Positions 26,240 through 38,143 of a DNA stretch of 64,000 nucleotides are shown piece after piece. A model generated the notes under the pieces. The model saw nothing but the letters and a program-made list of their open reading frames with translations. It did no database searches and was not told the DNA's origin. How positions within the stretch are numbered: position 1 is the stretch's first letter; each line of letters opens with the position of its first letter. The stretch is from Betaproteobacteria bacterium CG2_30_68_42. GTDB lineage: Bacteria > Pseudomonadota > Gammaproteobacteria > Burkholderiales > Rhodocyclaceae. A program made the position numbers and the translations under genes. The stretch covers positions 1-64,000 of the forward strand of contig MNXU01000040.1 in NCBI GenBank assembly GCA_001872285.1, given 5' to 3'.

Positions 26240-26291
26240 GGTGGCGCGCCGGCTCGCAAGACGCTTCCTGCCCGCGTGCGCAGACGCTCGC

Positions 26292-27004
<713 letters not shown>

Positions 27005-27008
<4 letters not shown>

Positions 27009-28246
27009 TCGTACCTCAGCGCATCGGCCGGGTTGACACGCGCCGCGCGCCAGCTCGGGTACAGCGTCGCCGCGAGCGTGAGCGCGAACGACAGCCCGGT
27101 GATGACGGCGACATCCGGCCACTGCACCTCGGAGGGCAGCCTGCTGATGAAATACACTTCCTTGGTCCACAGCGTGGTCCCGGTCGCCCGCTCGATCAGC
27201 GGCACCACGACCTCCAGGTTGTTCGCCAGCACGAGACCCAGCCCGACCCCGGCGATGAGCCCGATCATGCCGATCAGCGCGCCCTGGATCACGAAGACGG
27301 TCATCACGCTGGCGGGGCTCGCGCCGAGCGTGCGCAGGATCGCGATGTCCGCCTCCTTGTCGGTCACCGCCATGATGAGCGTCGAGACGATGTTGAAGGC
27401 CGCCACCGCCACGATCAGGGACAGGATGATGAACATCATGTTCTTCTCGATCGCCACCGCGCGGAAGAAGTTCGCATGGCTGCGGCTCCAGTCCGCCACA
27501 TGCAGTCCGGGCGCGATCAGGCGCGCGAGCTCGGGCGCGATGCGCGGGGCCGCGAACAGGTCGTCGAGCTTCACGCGCACCCCGCTCACCGCATCGCCCA
27601 TCCGGTAGAGCGTCTGCGCGTCGCGCAGGTGGATCAGCGCGAGCCCGGCGTCATATTCGTACATCCCCGATTCGAACACCGCGAGCACCCGGAACTGCTT
27701 CAGGCGCGGCACCACCGCGGCCGGCGTCACCAGCCCCTGGGGGGCGATCAGCGTCACCTTCTCGCCCGAAAGCACGCCCAGTGCCCGCGCCAGTTCCGAG
27801 CCCAGCACGATGCCGAACTCGCCCGGCCGCAGCGCATCGAGACGCGCTCCCCGCATATAGCGGCTGAAATCCGCCACCTGCTCCTCGCGCTCGGGAAGCA
27901 CGCCGCGCACCAGCGTCCCGCGCACGCCCTGATCGAAGGCGAGCATCCCCTGTGCGGAGACATAGGGCGCGGTGGCGAGAACGCGCGGATGCCTCGCGAG
28001 GCTCGCGGCCACGTCCTCCCAGCGATCCAGATCCCCTCCCGGCGCCGAGACCTCGGCGTGCGAGGCGACCCCGAGGATGCGCTGCCGCAGCTCGGTCTGG
28101 AAGCCGTTCATCACCGAGAGCACGACGATCAGCGCTGCGATTCCCAGCGCGATGCCCGCCATCGAGATCGCCGAGATGAACGAGATGAAGTGGTTGCGCC
28201 GCTTCGCGCGGGTGTAGCGCAACCCGATCGTCAGCTCGTAGGTCAT
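27005..28246 (-). CDS. lolC: Lipoprotein-releasing system permease LolC/LolE
   Basis: Inner-membrane permease of the Lol exporter, 413 residues with the MacB/FtsX architecture: TM1 ([25 protein letters not shown]) near the N-terminus, a large periplasmic domain, and three C-terminal TM helices. The TM1 to periplasm transition [15 protein letters not shown] is the lipoprotein-handling region of LolC/E. One gene is present instead of the enterobacterial lolC plus lolE pair, so a homodimeric (LolF-like) exporter is likely. Confidence 0.93.
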
Positions 28247-28290
28247 GGGGCCGCCATGCTACACTGAGTCACGCTTCCGACGCGCGCCTC

Positions 28291-29319
28291 ATGCGACTCA
28301 CGCTGGTCATTCCGGGGCTGATCTGGCCGCCGTCTCCCGAGCAACATCCCGCACGAGACATCCGCCTGCCCGGCCTCGCCCGGATGCTCGGTCGCGCCGA
28401 CCCGTGCCGCAGTCCTGCTTCCGATCTCCACCAGTGGCTCGCCGCGGCCTGCGGTCTCGACGCGGAACCGCCCTGGGCATCGCTGAGGCTCGCAGGATCG
28501 GGGCTCGATCCCGGCGATGCGGTGTGGATGTGCGCGGATCCGGTGCACCTGCGGCTGCTGCGCGAGTGCTTCGTGCTCGCCGACGACGACGAGCTCGCTG
28601 TCGATGCCGGGGAGGCCGCCGCGATCCTGGAGACGCTCAACCGCGAATTCGCTCCCGCGCTGGAGTTCGTCGCCAGCGCTCCCGCGCACTGGCATCTGCG
28701 GCTCGGGGAAATCCCGCGCCTGCAAACTCAGCCGTTGTCGCGCGCGGTCGGGCGCCGCCCCGACGCCCTGCTGCCGCAGGGGCCGGACGCCGCGGCGTGG
28801 ATGCGCCGGCTCAACGACATCCAGGTCCTGCTCCACGATCACCCGGTCAATGAACGGCGCGAGGCAGCCGGGCGGGCGGCCATCAACAGCCTCTGGTTCT
28901 GGGGATGCGGCCGATCCCCGCGCGCCGTCCGCCGTCCCGCGGCGGTGATCGCTTCGGCCGAAGCCATCGCGCGCGGGCTCGCGGCGGCATCGGGTGCGCG
29001 CGCGATCGCGCTGCCGGCCTCGGCTGCGGATCTGCCGCTCGACGGGGCCGAAGATCTGCTGGTCATCCTCGATGCGCTGCACGCGCCCGCCCTCCACCGC
29101 GACGAGGCGCGCTGGCGAAGCCGGCTCGGCGAGATCGGACGCGACTGGATCGAGCCGCTGGAGGCTGCCGCGCGCAGGGGTCGGATTTCGCCCCTCGCGC
29201 TGGCCGCGCCCGGCGATGCCGGAGGCATCGAACTCGAATACGGGCGCGCGCAAGGCTGGAAGCTGTGGCGCGCGCCGGTGCCGCTCTGCGCGCTCGATCT
29301 TTCGCGCGAGGCCGCGTGA
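28291..29319 (+). CDS. RpfE-type conserved protein (PGM-like fold suspected)
   Basis: A 342-residue cytosolic protein usually found just before recJ in betaproteobacteria and annotated as RpfE-type regulatory or phosphoglycerate-mutase-like. Visible blocks are VIPGLIWPP at the N-terminus, WMCADPVHLRLLRECFVLAD, LNDIQVLLHDHPVNERREAAG, NSLWFWGCGRSP and a C-terminal hydrophobic strand set. The Asp/His-rich pieces could form a metallophosphatase-like site, but I cannot assign a reaction. TACACT at 28260-28265 may be its -10 box. Its stop overlaps the recJ start, so the two are translationally coupled. Confidence 0.8.
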   Translation: MRLTLVIPGLIWPPSPEQHPARDIRLPGLARMLGRADPCRSPASDLHQWLAAACGLDAEPPWASLRLAGSGLDPGDAVWMCADPVHLRLLRECFVLADDDELAVDAGEAAAILETLNREFAPALEFVASAPAHWHLRLGEIPRLQTQPLSRAVGRRPDALLPQGPDAAAWMRRLNDIQVLLHDHPVNERREAAGRAAINSLWFWGCGRSPRAVRRPAAVIASAEAIARGLAAASGARAIALPASAADLPLDGAEDLLVILDALHAPALHRDEARWRSRLGEIGRDWIEPLEAAARRGRISPLALAAPGDAGGIELEYGRAQGWKLWRAPVPLCALDLSREAA

Positions 29320-31007
29320 GCGCGATCCTGAGCCGGCGCGTGCCTGAGCGCAGCCGTTTCGCGCTCGAGTCGGCGGGCGTGCACCCGCTGCTCGCGCGGC
29401 TGTACGCCGGCCGCGGCATACAGAGCACGCAGGAACTCGACTACAGCATCAAAGCCCTGCTGCACTACGACCGGCTCAAGGGCATCGATGCCGCCGCGGC
29501 GCTGCTCGCCGACGCCATCGAGCGCCGCCGGCCGCTGCTCGTCGTCGCCGACTACGACTGCGACGGCGCCACCGCCTGCGCGGTCGCGGTGCGCGGTCTG
29601 CGCGCGCTCGGCGCGCAGGTGGACTACCTGGTTCCGAACCGGATGACGGACGGATACGGGCTGACTCCGGAACTGGTGCGCCTCGCACTCGAACGGCATC
29701 CGCAGATCCTCATCACCGTCGATAACGGCATCGCCAGTCTCGAAGGCGTGGCCGAAGCGCGCCGGGTTGGCCTGGCCACCCTCGTCACCGACCACCACCT
29801 GCCGGCGGCGAGTCTCCCCGAGGCCGATGCCATCGTCGATCCCAACCAGCCCGGCTGCGCCTTTCCGAGCAAGAACCTCGCAGGCGTCGGCGTGATGTTC
29901 TACGTGCTGACCGCCACACGCGCCGAACTGCGCCGGCGCGGCGCCTTCGCCGCCCGGGCCGAACCGCGGCTTGCCGGGCTGCTCGACCTCGTGGCGCTGG
30001 GCACCGTCGCCGACGTGGTGCGGCTGGACCACAACAACCGGCTGCTGGTCGCGCAGGGGCTCGCGCGCATCCGCAGCGGCGACTGCCAGCCCGGCGTGCG
30101 TGCGCTGCTTCGGGTGGCAGGACGCGATCCGGCGTGTGCGACGCACTTCGATCTGGGGTTCGCCGCCGGACCGCGCCTGAACGCCGCCGGACGCCTGGCC
30201 GACATGAGTCTCGGCATCGAATGTCTCGTGAGCGCGGACAGCGCTCGGGTGCTGAACATCGCGGCCGAGCTCGACCAGCTCAACCGCGAGCGGCGCGCGA
30301 TTGAGGCCGGCATGCAGGAGCAGGCGAACGCCATGCTGGAGCGCCTGACATGCGGAGAGCGCGTCGCCTACACGCTGTTCGATCCCGCGTGGCATCCCGG
30401 CGTGATCGGCCTGCTCGCCTCGCGCATCAAGGAGCGCACGCATCGCCCGGTGATCGCCTTCGCCCGCGCCGAGGGCGGCGAGCTGCGCGGCTCCGGGCGA
30501 TCGATCGGAGGCTTCCACCTGCGCGATGCGCTCGACGCCGTCGCCAAGCGCGCCCCGTCGCTGCTGCGGCGCTTCGGCGGCCACGCCGCGGCGGCCGGCG
30601 TGACCATCCGCGAGGCCGATCTGGAACGATTCACGCAGGCGTTCGAGGACGAGGCTGCGCGAGCGCTCGGGCCGGAGGAACTGCGCACGCGGATCGAGAC
30701 CGATGGTGCCCTGGAGGGCGGCCACTATTCGCTCGGCATCGTCGCGATGATCGAGCGCGAGGTCTGGGGCCAGGGCTTCGCGGCGCCGCTGTTCGACGGC
30801 GAGTTCGACGTCGACAGCCAGCGCCTGGTCGCGGAGCGTCATCTCAAGCTCAGGCTGCGGGCCGCAGGCTCGCGCTTCGACGCGATCTTCTTCAACCGCG
30901 CCGAGGCCGCGCCCGAACGGCTGCGCGCGGCGTTCCGGCTCGCCGCCAACGAGTACAACGGGCTCGCCGGCCTGCAGCTCCTGCTCGAGCACATCGAGCC
31001 GGCCTGA
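29316..31007 (+). CDS. recJ: Single-stranded-DNA-specific exonuclease RecJ
   Basis: A 5'-3' exonuclease of DNA repair and mismatch repair. DHH-family metal motifs run in order: VADYDCDGATA, ITVDNGI, TDHHLP (the DHH), LVALGTVADVV. DHHA1 follows with GSGRSIGGFHLRDAL and RFGGHAAAAGVTI, then the C-terminal OB domain. GTG 29316 overlaps the previous stop (GTGA). The longer frame upstream is inside the RpfE-type gene and is rejected. 563 residues, standard length. Confidence 0.96.
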   Translation: MSAILSRRVPERSRFALESAGVHPLLARLYAGRGIQSTQELDYSIKALLHYDRLKGIDAAAALLADAIERRRPLLVVADYDCDGATACAVAVRGLRALGAQVDYLVPNRMTDGYGLTPELVRLALERHPQILITVDNGIASLEGVAEARRVGLATLVTDHHLPAASLPEADAIVDPNQPGCAFPSKNLAGVGVMFYVLTATRAELRRRGAFAARAEPRLAGLLDLVALGTVADVVRLDHNNRLLVAQGLARIRSGDCQPGVRALLRVAGRDPACATHFDLGFAAGPRLNAAGRLADMSLGIECLVSADSARVLNIAAELDQLNRERRAIEAGMQEQANAMLERLTCGERVAYTLFDPAWHPGVIGLLASRIKERTHRPVIAFARAEGGELRGSGRSIGGFHLRDALDAVAKRAPSLLRRFGGHAAAAGVTIREADLERFTQAFEDEAARALGPEELRTRIETDGALEGGHYSLGIVAMIEREVWGQGFAAPLFDGEFDVDSQRLVAERHLKLRLRAAGSRFDAIFFNRAEAAPERLRAAFRLAANEYNGLAGLQLLLEHIEPA

Positions 31008-31025
31008 TGCGCGCAGGGGCTACGG

Positions 31026-31031
31026 TATAAT
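31026..31031 (+). promoter_or_regulatory. -10 box upstream of prfB
   Basis: A perfect TATAAT, 29 nt before the prfB ATG, in the 53-bp gap after recJ. No -35 hexamer at the expected spacing stood out. Confidence 0.5.
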
Positions 31032-31060
31032 CGCCGCATTCCCCGCCCGGAGCACGATTC

Positions 31061-32165
31061 ATGGAAGCCGAACGCATCAACGCCATCGCCAACCGCCTCG
31101 CCGATCTCGACGAACGCGCGCGCGACCTGCGGAGGTTTCTTTGACTACGAGGGCAAACGCGCGCGGCTGGAGGAAGTAAGCCGGACGCTGGAAGATCCCG
31201 CCGTGTGGGGCGATGCCGCGAAGGCGCAGGCGCTCGGGCGCGACAAGAAGGCGATGGAGGCCGTGGTCGGGGGGCTCGATGCGATCGGCCGCCGCCTAGC
31301 GGAGTCCTCCGAGCTGCTCGCGCTGGCGCGCGCCGAGCGGGACGATGAAACCCTGGAGGCGGTCGGCCACGATCTCGAAGCGCTCGAGCAGGAAGTGGCT
31401 GGAATGGAGTTCCGGCGCATGTTCTCCAACCCGCTCGATGCCGGCAACTGCTTCGTCGACATCCAGGCCGGCGCCGGCGGCACCGAGGCCCAGGACTGGG
31501 CCTCGATGCTGCTGCGGATGTATCTGCGCTACTGCGAGCGCAAGGGCTTCGCGGTGGAGTTCCTCGAGGAGTCCGAGGGCGAGGTCGCGGGGATCAAGAC
31601 CGCCTCCGTCAAGGTCAGCGGCGACCATGCCTACGGCATCCTGCGCACCGAGACCGGCATCCACCGCCTGGTGCGCAAGTCGCCGTTCGACTCCAATGCC
31701 CGCCGCCATACCAGCTTCGCCAGCGTTTTCGTCTATCCGGAGGTCGACGAGTCGATCGCAATCGAGATCAATCCAGCCGAGCTGCGCGTCGATACCTATC
31801 GCGCCTCCGGCGCCGGCGGCCAGCACATCAACAAGACCGACTCGGCGGTGCGCATCACGCACCTGCCGACCGGCATCGTCGTGCAGTGCCAGAACGACCG
31901 CTCGCAGCACCGCAACCGGGCCGAGGCGATGGCGATGCTGAAGTCGCGCCTGTACGAATTCGAGCTGCGCAAGCGCCAGGCCGAGCAGCAGAAGCTCGAG
32001 GATTCCAAGACCGACATCGGCTGGGGCCACCAGATCCGCTCCTACGTGCTCGACCAGTCGCGCATCAAGGATCTGCGCACCAACGTCGAGATCGGCAATA
32101 CCCAGGCCGTGCTCGATGGCGATCTCGATCCCTTCATCCAGGCGAGTCTGAAACAGGGCGCATGA
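31061..32165 (+). CDS. prfB: Peptide chain release factor 2, with programmed +1 frameshift
   Basis: RF2 terminates at UAA and UGA. The first frame runs 26 codons to CGGAGG-TTT-CTT-TGA-C, where an internal Shine-Dalgarno-like CGGAGG, the slippery CTT and an in-frame UGA (31142-31144) make the classic autoregulatory frameshift site. After +1 slippage the reading resumes GAC TAC GAG (from 31143) and continues to the TGA at 32165. The product is about 367 residues, the E. coli size. The [15 protein letters not shown] block carries the GGQ catalytic motif, and [16 protein letters not shown] carries SPF, the RF2 stop-codon recognition tripeptide. The stop overlaps ATGA at 32162. Confidence 0.98.
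31131..31145 (+). promoter_or_regulatory. prfB recoding site
   Basis: GGAGGTTTCTTTGAC: an SD-like stimulator three bases before the CTT P-site codon, then UGA followed by C, a weak stop context. RF2 shortage promotes slippage, RF2 abundance causes termination; this is the known autogenous control in the family. Confidence 0.95.
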
Positions 32166-32185
32166 AGCACGCAGAGGGCCCACCC

Positions 32186-33688
<1,503 letters not shown>

Positions 33689-33863
33689 GCGGCGGCGAGG
33701 CGGCAGGCGCGTAAGGCTTCTGGCCTGGAAGCCGACCATTGCGCCGACCGGTGCTGCTCGCGCAAGCGGCGAGCGAAGGTGTAATCATTTGTCAGCGCGG
33801 TCAGCGGCCCGACCGGTGGCGCGTTGATCGCGTGAGTTCGTGTCAACGAGAGGAGAAGAAGCG

Positions 33864-34637
33864 ATGGAAACGGCGACACCCCGTGCAAGGCTGCATCCGG
33901 CCCTTTGGGTCGCCGCGGTATCGGTGACTGCCCTGAGCATCGCAGGCATCGGTGCGATCTTCGGCTGGATTCCTGCCGGCGGCGCGGCGCACGCCTCGAT
34001 CGAGGCACCCGCGCCTGCGGCTGCCGTGATCGAGCAGCAGCAGGAGACCGCGGAATCGCCGCGCGTCGCCGAGCCGAAGGCGAGACTCGAATCCGAAGCG
34101 GGCGCCGTGCCGAAGGCGAGGCTCAAGCGAAAGACAGGCGTCCAATCCGGACCGCCGGTCGTACTGGCATCCACACCCGCGAAGGCCGAGCCCGGCCGCG
34201 AGCCGGTGCCCGCGCCGGTCGAAGCACAGCCCGCCACCCCGGTGCATACGGAACCGGTGGTGCTCGCGCAGGCGCCGGAAGCGGCGCCGGTGAGACGTTC
34301 CTGCGCCGAGTGCGGAGCGGTCGAATCGGTCCGCGAGATCAAGCAGCAGGGTGAAGGCAGCGGACTGGGCGCGGTCGCCGGCGGCGTGCTCGGCGGACTG
34401 CTCGGGCATCAGATCGGCAAGGGCCGCGGCAACACCGTCGCGACCGTGGCCGGCGCGGTGGGCGGCGCGGTCGCCGGCCACCAGGTCGAGCGCACCGTCA
34501 AGAGCGTGAGCCGCCACGAGATCACCGTGCGCATGGACGACGGCAGCCTGCGCACCGTGAGCGTGGAAGGCGCCGCAGTCTGGCGCACGGGCGAGCGCGT
34601 GAGAGTGGTCGACGGCAAGCTGTTCGCGGACAACTGA
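33864..34637 (+). CDS. Glycine-zipper 2TM-domain envelope protein
   Basis: 257 residues: a membrane-spanning segment near residues 14-38 (ALWVAAVSVTALSIAGIGAIF), a long Ala/Pro/Glu-rich spacer, then SCAECGAVESVREIKQQGEGSGLG, which begins the Rickettsia 17-kDa/SlyB-like domain. This includes the glycine zipper AVAGGVLGGLLGHQIGKGRG and GAVGGAVAGHQVER, followed by a small beta domain. Such proteins sit in the cell envelope. AGAGGAGAAG precedes the ATG. The function of this variant is not known. Confidence 0.82.
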   Translation: METATPRARLHPALWVAAVSVTALSIAGIGAIFGWIPAGGAAHASIEAPAPAAAVIEQQQETAESPRVAEPKARLESEAGAVPKARLKRKTGVQSGPPVVLASTPAKAEPGREPVPAPVEAQPATPVHTEPVVLAQAPEAAPVRRSCAECGAVESVREIKQQGEGSGLGAVAGGVLGGLLGHQIGKGRGNTVATVAGAVGGAVAGHQVERTVKSVSRHEITVRMDDGSLRTVSVEGAAVWRTGERVRVVDGKLFADN

Positions 34638-34655
34638 GGCTGATCTCGCACTCCC

Positions 34656-34681
34656 GGTGAGCCGCCCGCGGGCGGCTCACC
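34656..34681. terminator. 26-bp perfect palindrome between convergent genes
   Basis: GGTGAGCCGCCCG is followed directly by its exact inverse. The palindrome begins 19 nt after the glycine-zipper gene and contains the gltX stop codon. No T-run on either side, so it may act as a bidirectional hairpin terminator of the intrinsic or processing type, or as a protein-binding site. Confidence 0.5.
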
Positions 34682-36074
34682 GGCGCGCCTGGAGCAGGTG
34701 GCGGTCGAGCCGGCCCAGGGTCGCCTCGCGCCCGAAGGCTTCGAGCAGCAGCTCGATCGAGGGCGTCTGCGGCTGCCCCATGAGGATCACCCGCAGCGGA
34801 ATCGCGACCTGCGGGAACTTGAGGCGGTGGGCGGCGACGACTTCCTTCAAGCTGCGGCTCAGGTCCTCCCGCTGCCAGGCGCACGCCGCGAGCCGCTCGC
34901 GCAGCGCCTCCAGCGCAGCCAGGGCGGACGCATCGAGATGTTTCTCCAGGAGCGCCGAGTCCGGCTCCGGGTCGATGAAGAACGGCTCCACCGCGTCGGC
35001 CAGTTCCTGCACCGTGCTCACCCGTTCCCGGTAGAGGCCGGCCGCGGCCTCCAGGCGGAGGCGCTCGCGCGCAATCCCGCGCTCGGCGAGGAAGCGATCG
35101 ACTTCGTTGGCGAGCCGCTGCACCGTCGCAGTCTTGAGATAGTGCTGATTGATCCAGTCCAGCTTCTTCGGATCGAATTGCGCCGCCGAGCGGCTGATGC
35201 GGGCGAGATCGAAGCACTCGACGAAGTGTTCGCGCGAGAAGATCTCCTCGTCGCCATGGGACCAGCCCAGCCGCGCCAGGTAATTCACCAGCGCTTCGGG
35301 CAGGTAGCCTTCCTCCTTGTACTGCATGACGCTCACCGCCCCGTGGCGCTTGGACAGGCGCTCGCCGTCGGCCCCCAGGATCATCGGCACGTGGGCGTAT
35401 TTCGGCAGCGGCGCGCCGAGGGCGTGCAGGATGTTGATCTGCCGCGGCGTGTTGTTCACGTGGTCGTCGCCGCGGATGATGTGGGTCATCTCCATGTCGA
35501 GGTCATCGACCACGACGCCGAAGTTGTAGGTCGGCACGCCGTCGGCACGCATCAGCACCAGGTCGTCGAGCTCGGCGTTGGCGATCTCGATGCGGCCCTT
35601 GACCAGATCGTCCCAGACGACGCTGCCCGTGTCCGGGGTGCGGAAGCGCAGCACGGGGCGCCGGCCTGCCGGCGGCGTGCGGTCGCGCGCGTTCTCCGGC
35701 CGCCAGCGCCCGTCGTAGCGCGGCTTCTCGCGTCGTGCGCGCTGCGCCGCGCGCAACGCCTCCAGCTCCTCGCGGCTCGCATAGCACCAGTAGGCATGGC
35801 CCGCACGCAGCAGATCTTCGGCGACCGCGCGATAGCGGTCGAGACGCTTCATCTGGAAGAACGGCCCCTCGTCCCAGTCAAGTCCGAGCCATTTCATGCC
35901 GTCGAGGATGGCCTGGATCGAGGCCTCGGTCGAGCGCTCCAGGTCGGTGTCCTCGATGCGCAGGATGAAGCGTCCCCCGTGCCTGCGGGCATAGGCCCAG
36001 GAGAACAGCGCCGTGCGGGCGCCGCCGATGTGGAGGTAGCCGGTGGGGCTGGGTGCGAAACGGGTGCGGATCAT
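34677..36074 (-). CDS. gltX: Glutamyl-tRNA synthetase
   Basis: Class I synthetase charging tRNA-Glu. The HIGH-type motif is PSPTGYLHIGGARTALF, and the KMSKS-type loop is GERLSKRHGAV. The catalytic core is followed by the C-terminal anticodon-binding helical domain, ending near residue 465. The start is ATG 36074 at MIRTRFAPSPTG. A longer open frame continues 34 codons upstream without family similarity. Confidence 0.97.
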   Translation of the reverse strand: MIRTRFAPSPTGYLHIGGARTALFSWAYARRHGGRFILRIEDTDLERSTEASIQAILDGMKWLGLDWDEGPFFQMKRLDRYRAVAEDLLRAGHAYWCYASREELEALRAAQRARREKPRYDGRWRPENARDRTPPAGRRPVLRFRTPDTGSVVWDDLVKGRIEIANAELDDLVLMRADGVPTYNFGVVVDDLDMEMTHIIRGDDHVNNTPRQINILHALGAPLPKYAHVPMILGADGERLSKRHGAVSVMQYKEEGYLPEALVNYLARLGWSHGDEEIFSREHFVECFDLARISRSAAQFDPKKLDWINQHYLKTATVQRLANEVDRFLAERGIARERLRLEAAAGLYRERVSTVQELADAVEPFFIDPEPDSALLEKHLDASALAALEALRERLAACAWQREDLSRSLKEVVAAHRLKFPQVAIPLRVILMGQPQTPSIELLLEAFGREATLGRLDRHLLQARR

Positions 36075-36144
36075 GGTTGAGCGATGGTATGCGATTCGTG
36101 ACCGCAACGCCATCGCACCCCTCGCGCCGCAGGCGCGCACCGGT

Positions 36145-38136
36145 TCATTCGCCGAACAGGTGGCAATGTACGACATGGGTCGGCGAGAGCCGGGTCTCGC
36201 CGGGATAGCGCAGGCGGCATGCCTCGGTCGCCTTCGGGCAGCGCGGATGGAAATGGCAGCCCTCCGGGGGATGGGCAGGAGACGGAATCTCGCCGCGCAC
36301 CTCGATCGCGCGGCCCATGCCGGCGGGATCGGGCCGCAGGACCGCCGAGAGCAGCGCCTGGGTGTAGGGATGGGCGGGCGCAGCCAGCACCTCGTCCGCG
36401 CTGCCCGCCTCGACGATGCGCCCGAGGTACATCACCGCCACCTCGTGCGCGAGATACTCCACCACCGCGATGTTGTGGGTGATGAACAGGTAGGACAGGC
36501 GCATGCGCTCCTGAAGATCGCGGAGCAGGTTCAGGATCTGGGCCTGCACCGAGACGTCGAGCGCGCTGGTCGGCTCGTCGCAAATCAGCAGCCGCGGGGT
36601 GACCGCGAGCGCGCGCGCGATCGCGATGCGCTGGCGCTGCCCGCCGGAAAATTCGTGCGGATAGCGCTCCGTCATCCCCGCATCGAGCCCCACCGCGGAC
36701 AGCAGCTCGCCGGTACGCTCGCGGGCTGCGCGGTCCCCCGCCGCCTCGATGCCCTCGGCGATGATCTCGCCCACCGGCAGCCGCGGATTGAGCGAGGCGT
36801 ACGGGTCCTGGAAGATCATCTGCATGCCGGCGCGCGCGCGCTTGAGTGCGCCGCCTTCGAGCCCATCGAGCGCGTTGTCGTCGAAGCGCACGCGGCCCGC
36901 GGTCGGCCGGATCAGGCGCAGGATCGCCTTCCCCGCCGTCGTCTTGCCGCAGCCTGACTCGCCGACCAGGGCCAGCGTGCGTCCCGCCGGGATGGCGAGC
37001 GAGACGCCGTCGACCGCGCGGACATGGCCGACGGTGCGCTTGAGGAGCCCGCGCCGGATCGGGAAATGCACCCGCAGGCCGTCCACCTCGAGCAGCGGCG
37101 CGTGCGCCTCCCGGGACAGCACCGCTTCGCCACGCGCGGGCCGCGCGCGGCTGCGGGCGGGCGTCATACCCGCCGCATACAGATGGCAGCGCACGAGCTG
37201 CCCGTCGTCCGCGGGATGCCATCCGGGTCGTTCGACCTTGCAGCGCTCGAGGGCGAAATCGCAGCGCGGCGCGAAGCGGCAGCCTTCGAACGCGGCGGTG
37301 AGCGAGGGCACCGTGCCGCGGATGGTGGCGAGCGGCACACCGCGCATGCGCGGGCGCGGCAGGGCCTCGAACAGCCCCCGCGAATACGGGTGACGCGGGG
37401 CCTTGTAGAACGCGTCGCGGGGCGCCGTCTCGACCAGCTCGCCGGCATACATCACGCCGACCCGGTGCGCGAGCCGCGCCACCACACCGAGGTCGTGGGT
37501 GATGAGCAGGATCGCCATCCCGCGGCCAGCCTGGAGCGCGGCCAGCAGGTCCAGCACCTGCGCCTGGATGGTCACGTCGAGCGCGGTGGTGGGCTCGTCG
37601 GCGATGAGCAGCCGCGGCTCGCCGGCGAGCGCGATGGCCGTCATCACCCGCTGTTTCATGCCGCCGGAGAGCTGGAACGGGAATTCGCCGAGACGCCGCT
37701 CGGCATCGCCCAGCCCGACCGCAGCGAGCAGCTCGGCCGCTTTCTGGCGCGCCTGCCGCCCGCGCAGGCCGGCGTGGCGGTCGAGCACCTCGGCGATCTG
37801 GGTGTAGACCGTGAGCACCGGGTTGAGACTGGTCGAGGGCTCCTGGAAGATCATCGCGATGCGTCCGCCCCGCACCTCACGCATCTCGGCCTCGGTGAGC
37901 GCGAGCAGATCCTCGCCCTCGAGCGCGACCCGCCCGGCACTGATCCTTGCGGCCTCCGGCAGCAGCCGCAGCAGGGACAGCGCGGTCATCGACTTGCCGC
38001 AGCCCGACTCCCCGAGCAGCGCGAAGGTCGTTCCCGCCTCGACCGAAAAGGACAGCTCATCGACCGCCCGCAGCGCACCGGCAGGCGTGTCGATGACGGT
38101 GGAAAGTCCGGTGACCTCGAGCAGGCTGCGGTCCAT
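36145..38136 (-). CDS. yejF: Peptide ABC transporter, fused double ATP-binding protein (YejF-like)
   Basis: Two complete ABC cassettes in one 663-residue chain. Cassette 1 has Walker A GESGCGKS, signature LSGGMKQR and Walker [15 protein letters not shown]. Cassette 2 has [24 protein letters not shown] and [14 protein letters not shown]. Each is followed by the oligopeptide-transporter C-terminal extension with Cys-rich P-x-C motifs ([12 protein letters not shown] and [13 protein letters not shown]). The fusion is characteristic of YejF of microcin C and peptide importers. 7 bp downstream of yejE. Starts at ATG 38136. Confidence 0.94.
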   Translation of the reverse strand: MDRSLLEVTGLSTVIDTPAGALRAVDELSFSVEAGTTFALLGESGCGKSMTALSLLRLLPEAARISAGRVALEGEDLLALTEAEMREVRGGRIAMIFQEPSTSLNPVLTVYTQIAEVLDRHAGLRGRQARQKAAELLAAVGLGDAERRLGEFPFQLSGGMKQRVMTAIALAGEPRLLIADEPTTALDVTIQAQVLDLLAALQAGRGMAILLITHDLGVVARLAHRVGVMYAGELVETAPRDAFYKAPRHPYSRGLFEALPRPRMRGVPLATIRGTVPSLTAAFEGCRFAPRCDFALERCKVERPGWHPADDGQLVRCHLYAAGMTPARSRARPARGEAVLSREAHAPLLEVDGLRVHFPIRRGLLKRTVGHVRAVDGVSLAIPAGRTLALVGESGCGKTTAGKAILRLIRPTAGRVRFDDNALDGLEGGALKRARAGMQMIFQDPYASLNPRLPVGEIIAEGIEAAGDRAARERTGELLSAVGLDAGMTERYPHEFSGGQRQRIAIARALAVTPRLLICDEPTSALDVSVQAQILNLLRDLQERMRLSYLFITHNIAVVEYLAHEVAVMYLGRIVEAGSADEVLAAPAHPYTQALLSAVLRPDPAGMGRAIEVRGEIPSPAHPPEGCHFHPRCPKATEACRLRYPGETRLSPTHVVHCHLFGE

Positions 38137-38143
38137 GCGAGGC

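Noticed and set aside
31142-31144. prfB as a pseudogene with an early UGA
   Set aside because: The surrounding CGGAGG-TTT-CTT-UGA-C is the known programmed frameshift, and the rest of the protein is intact.
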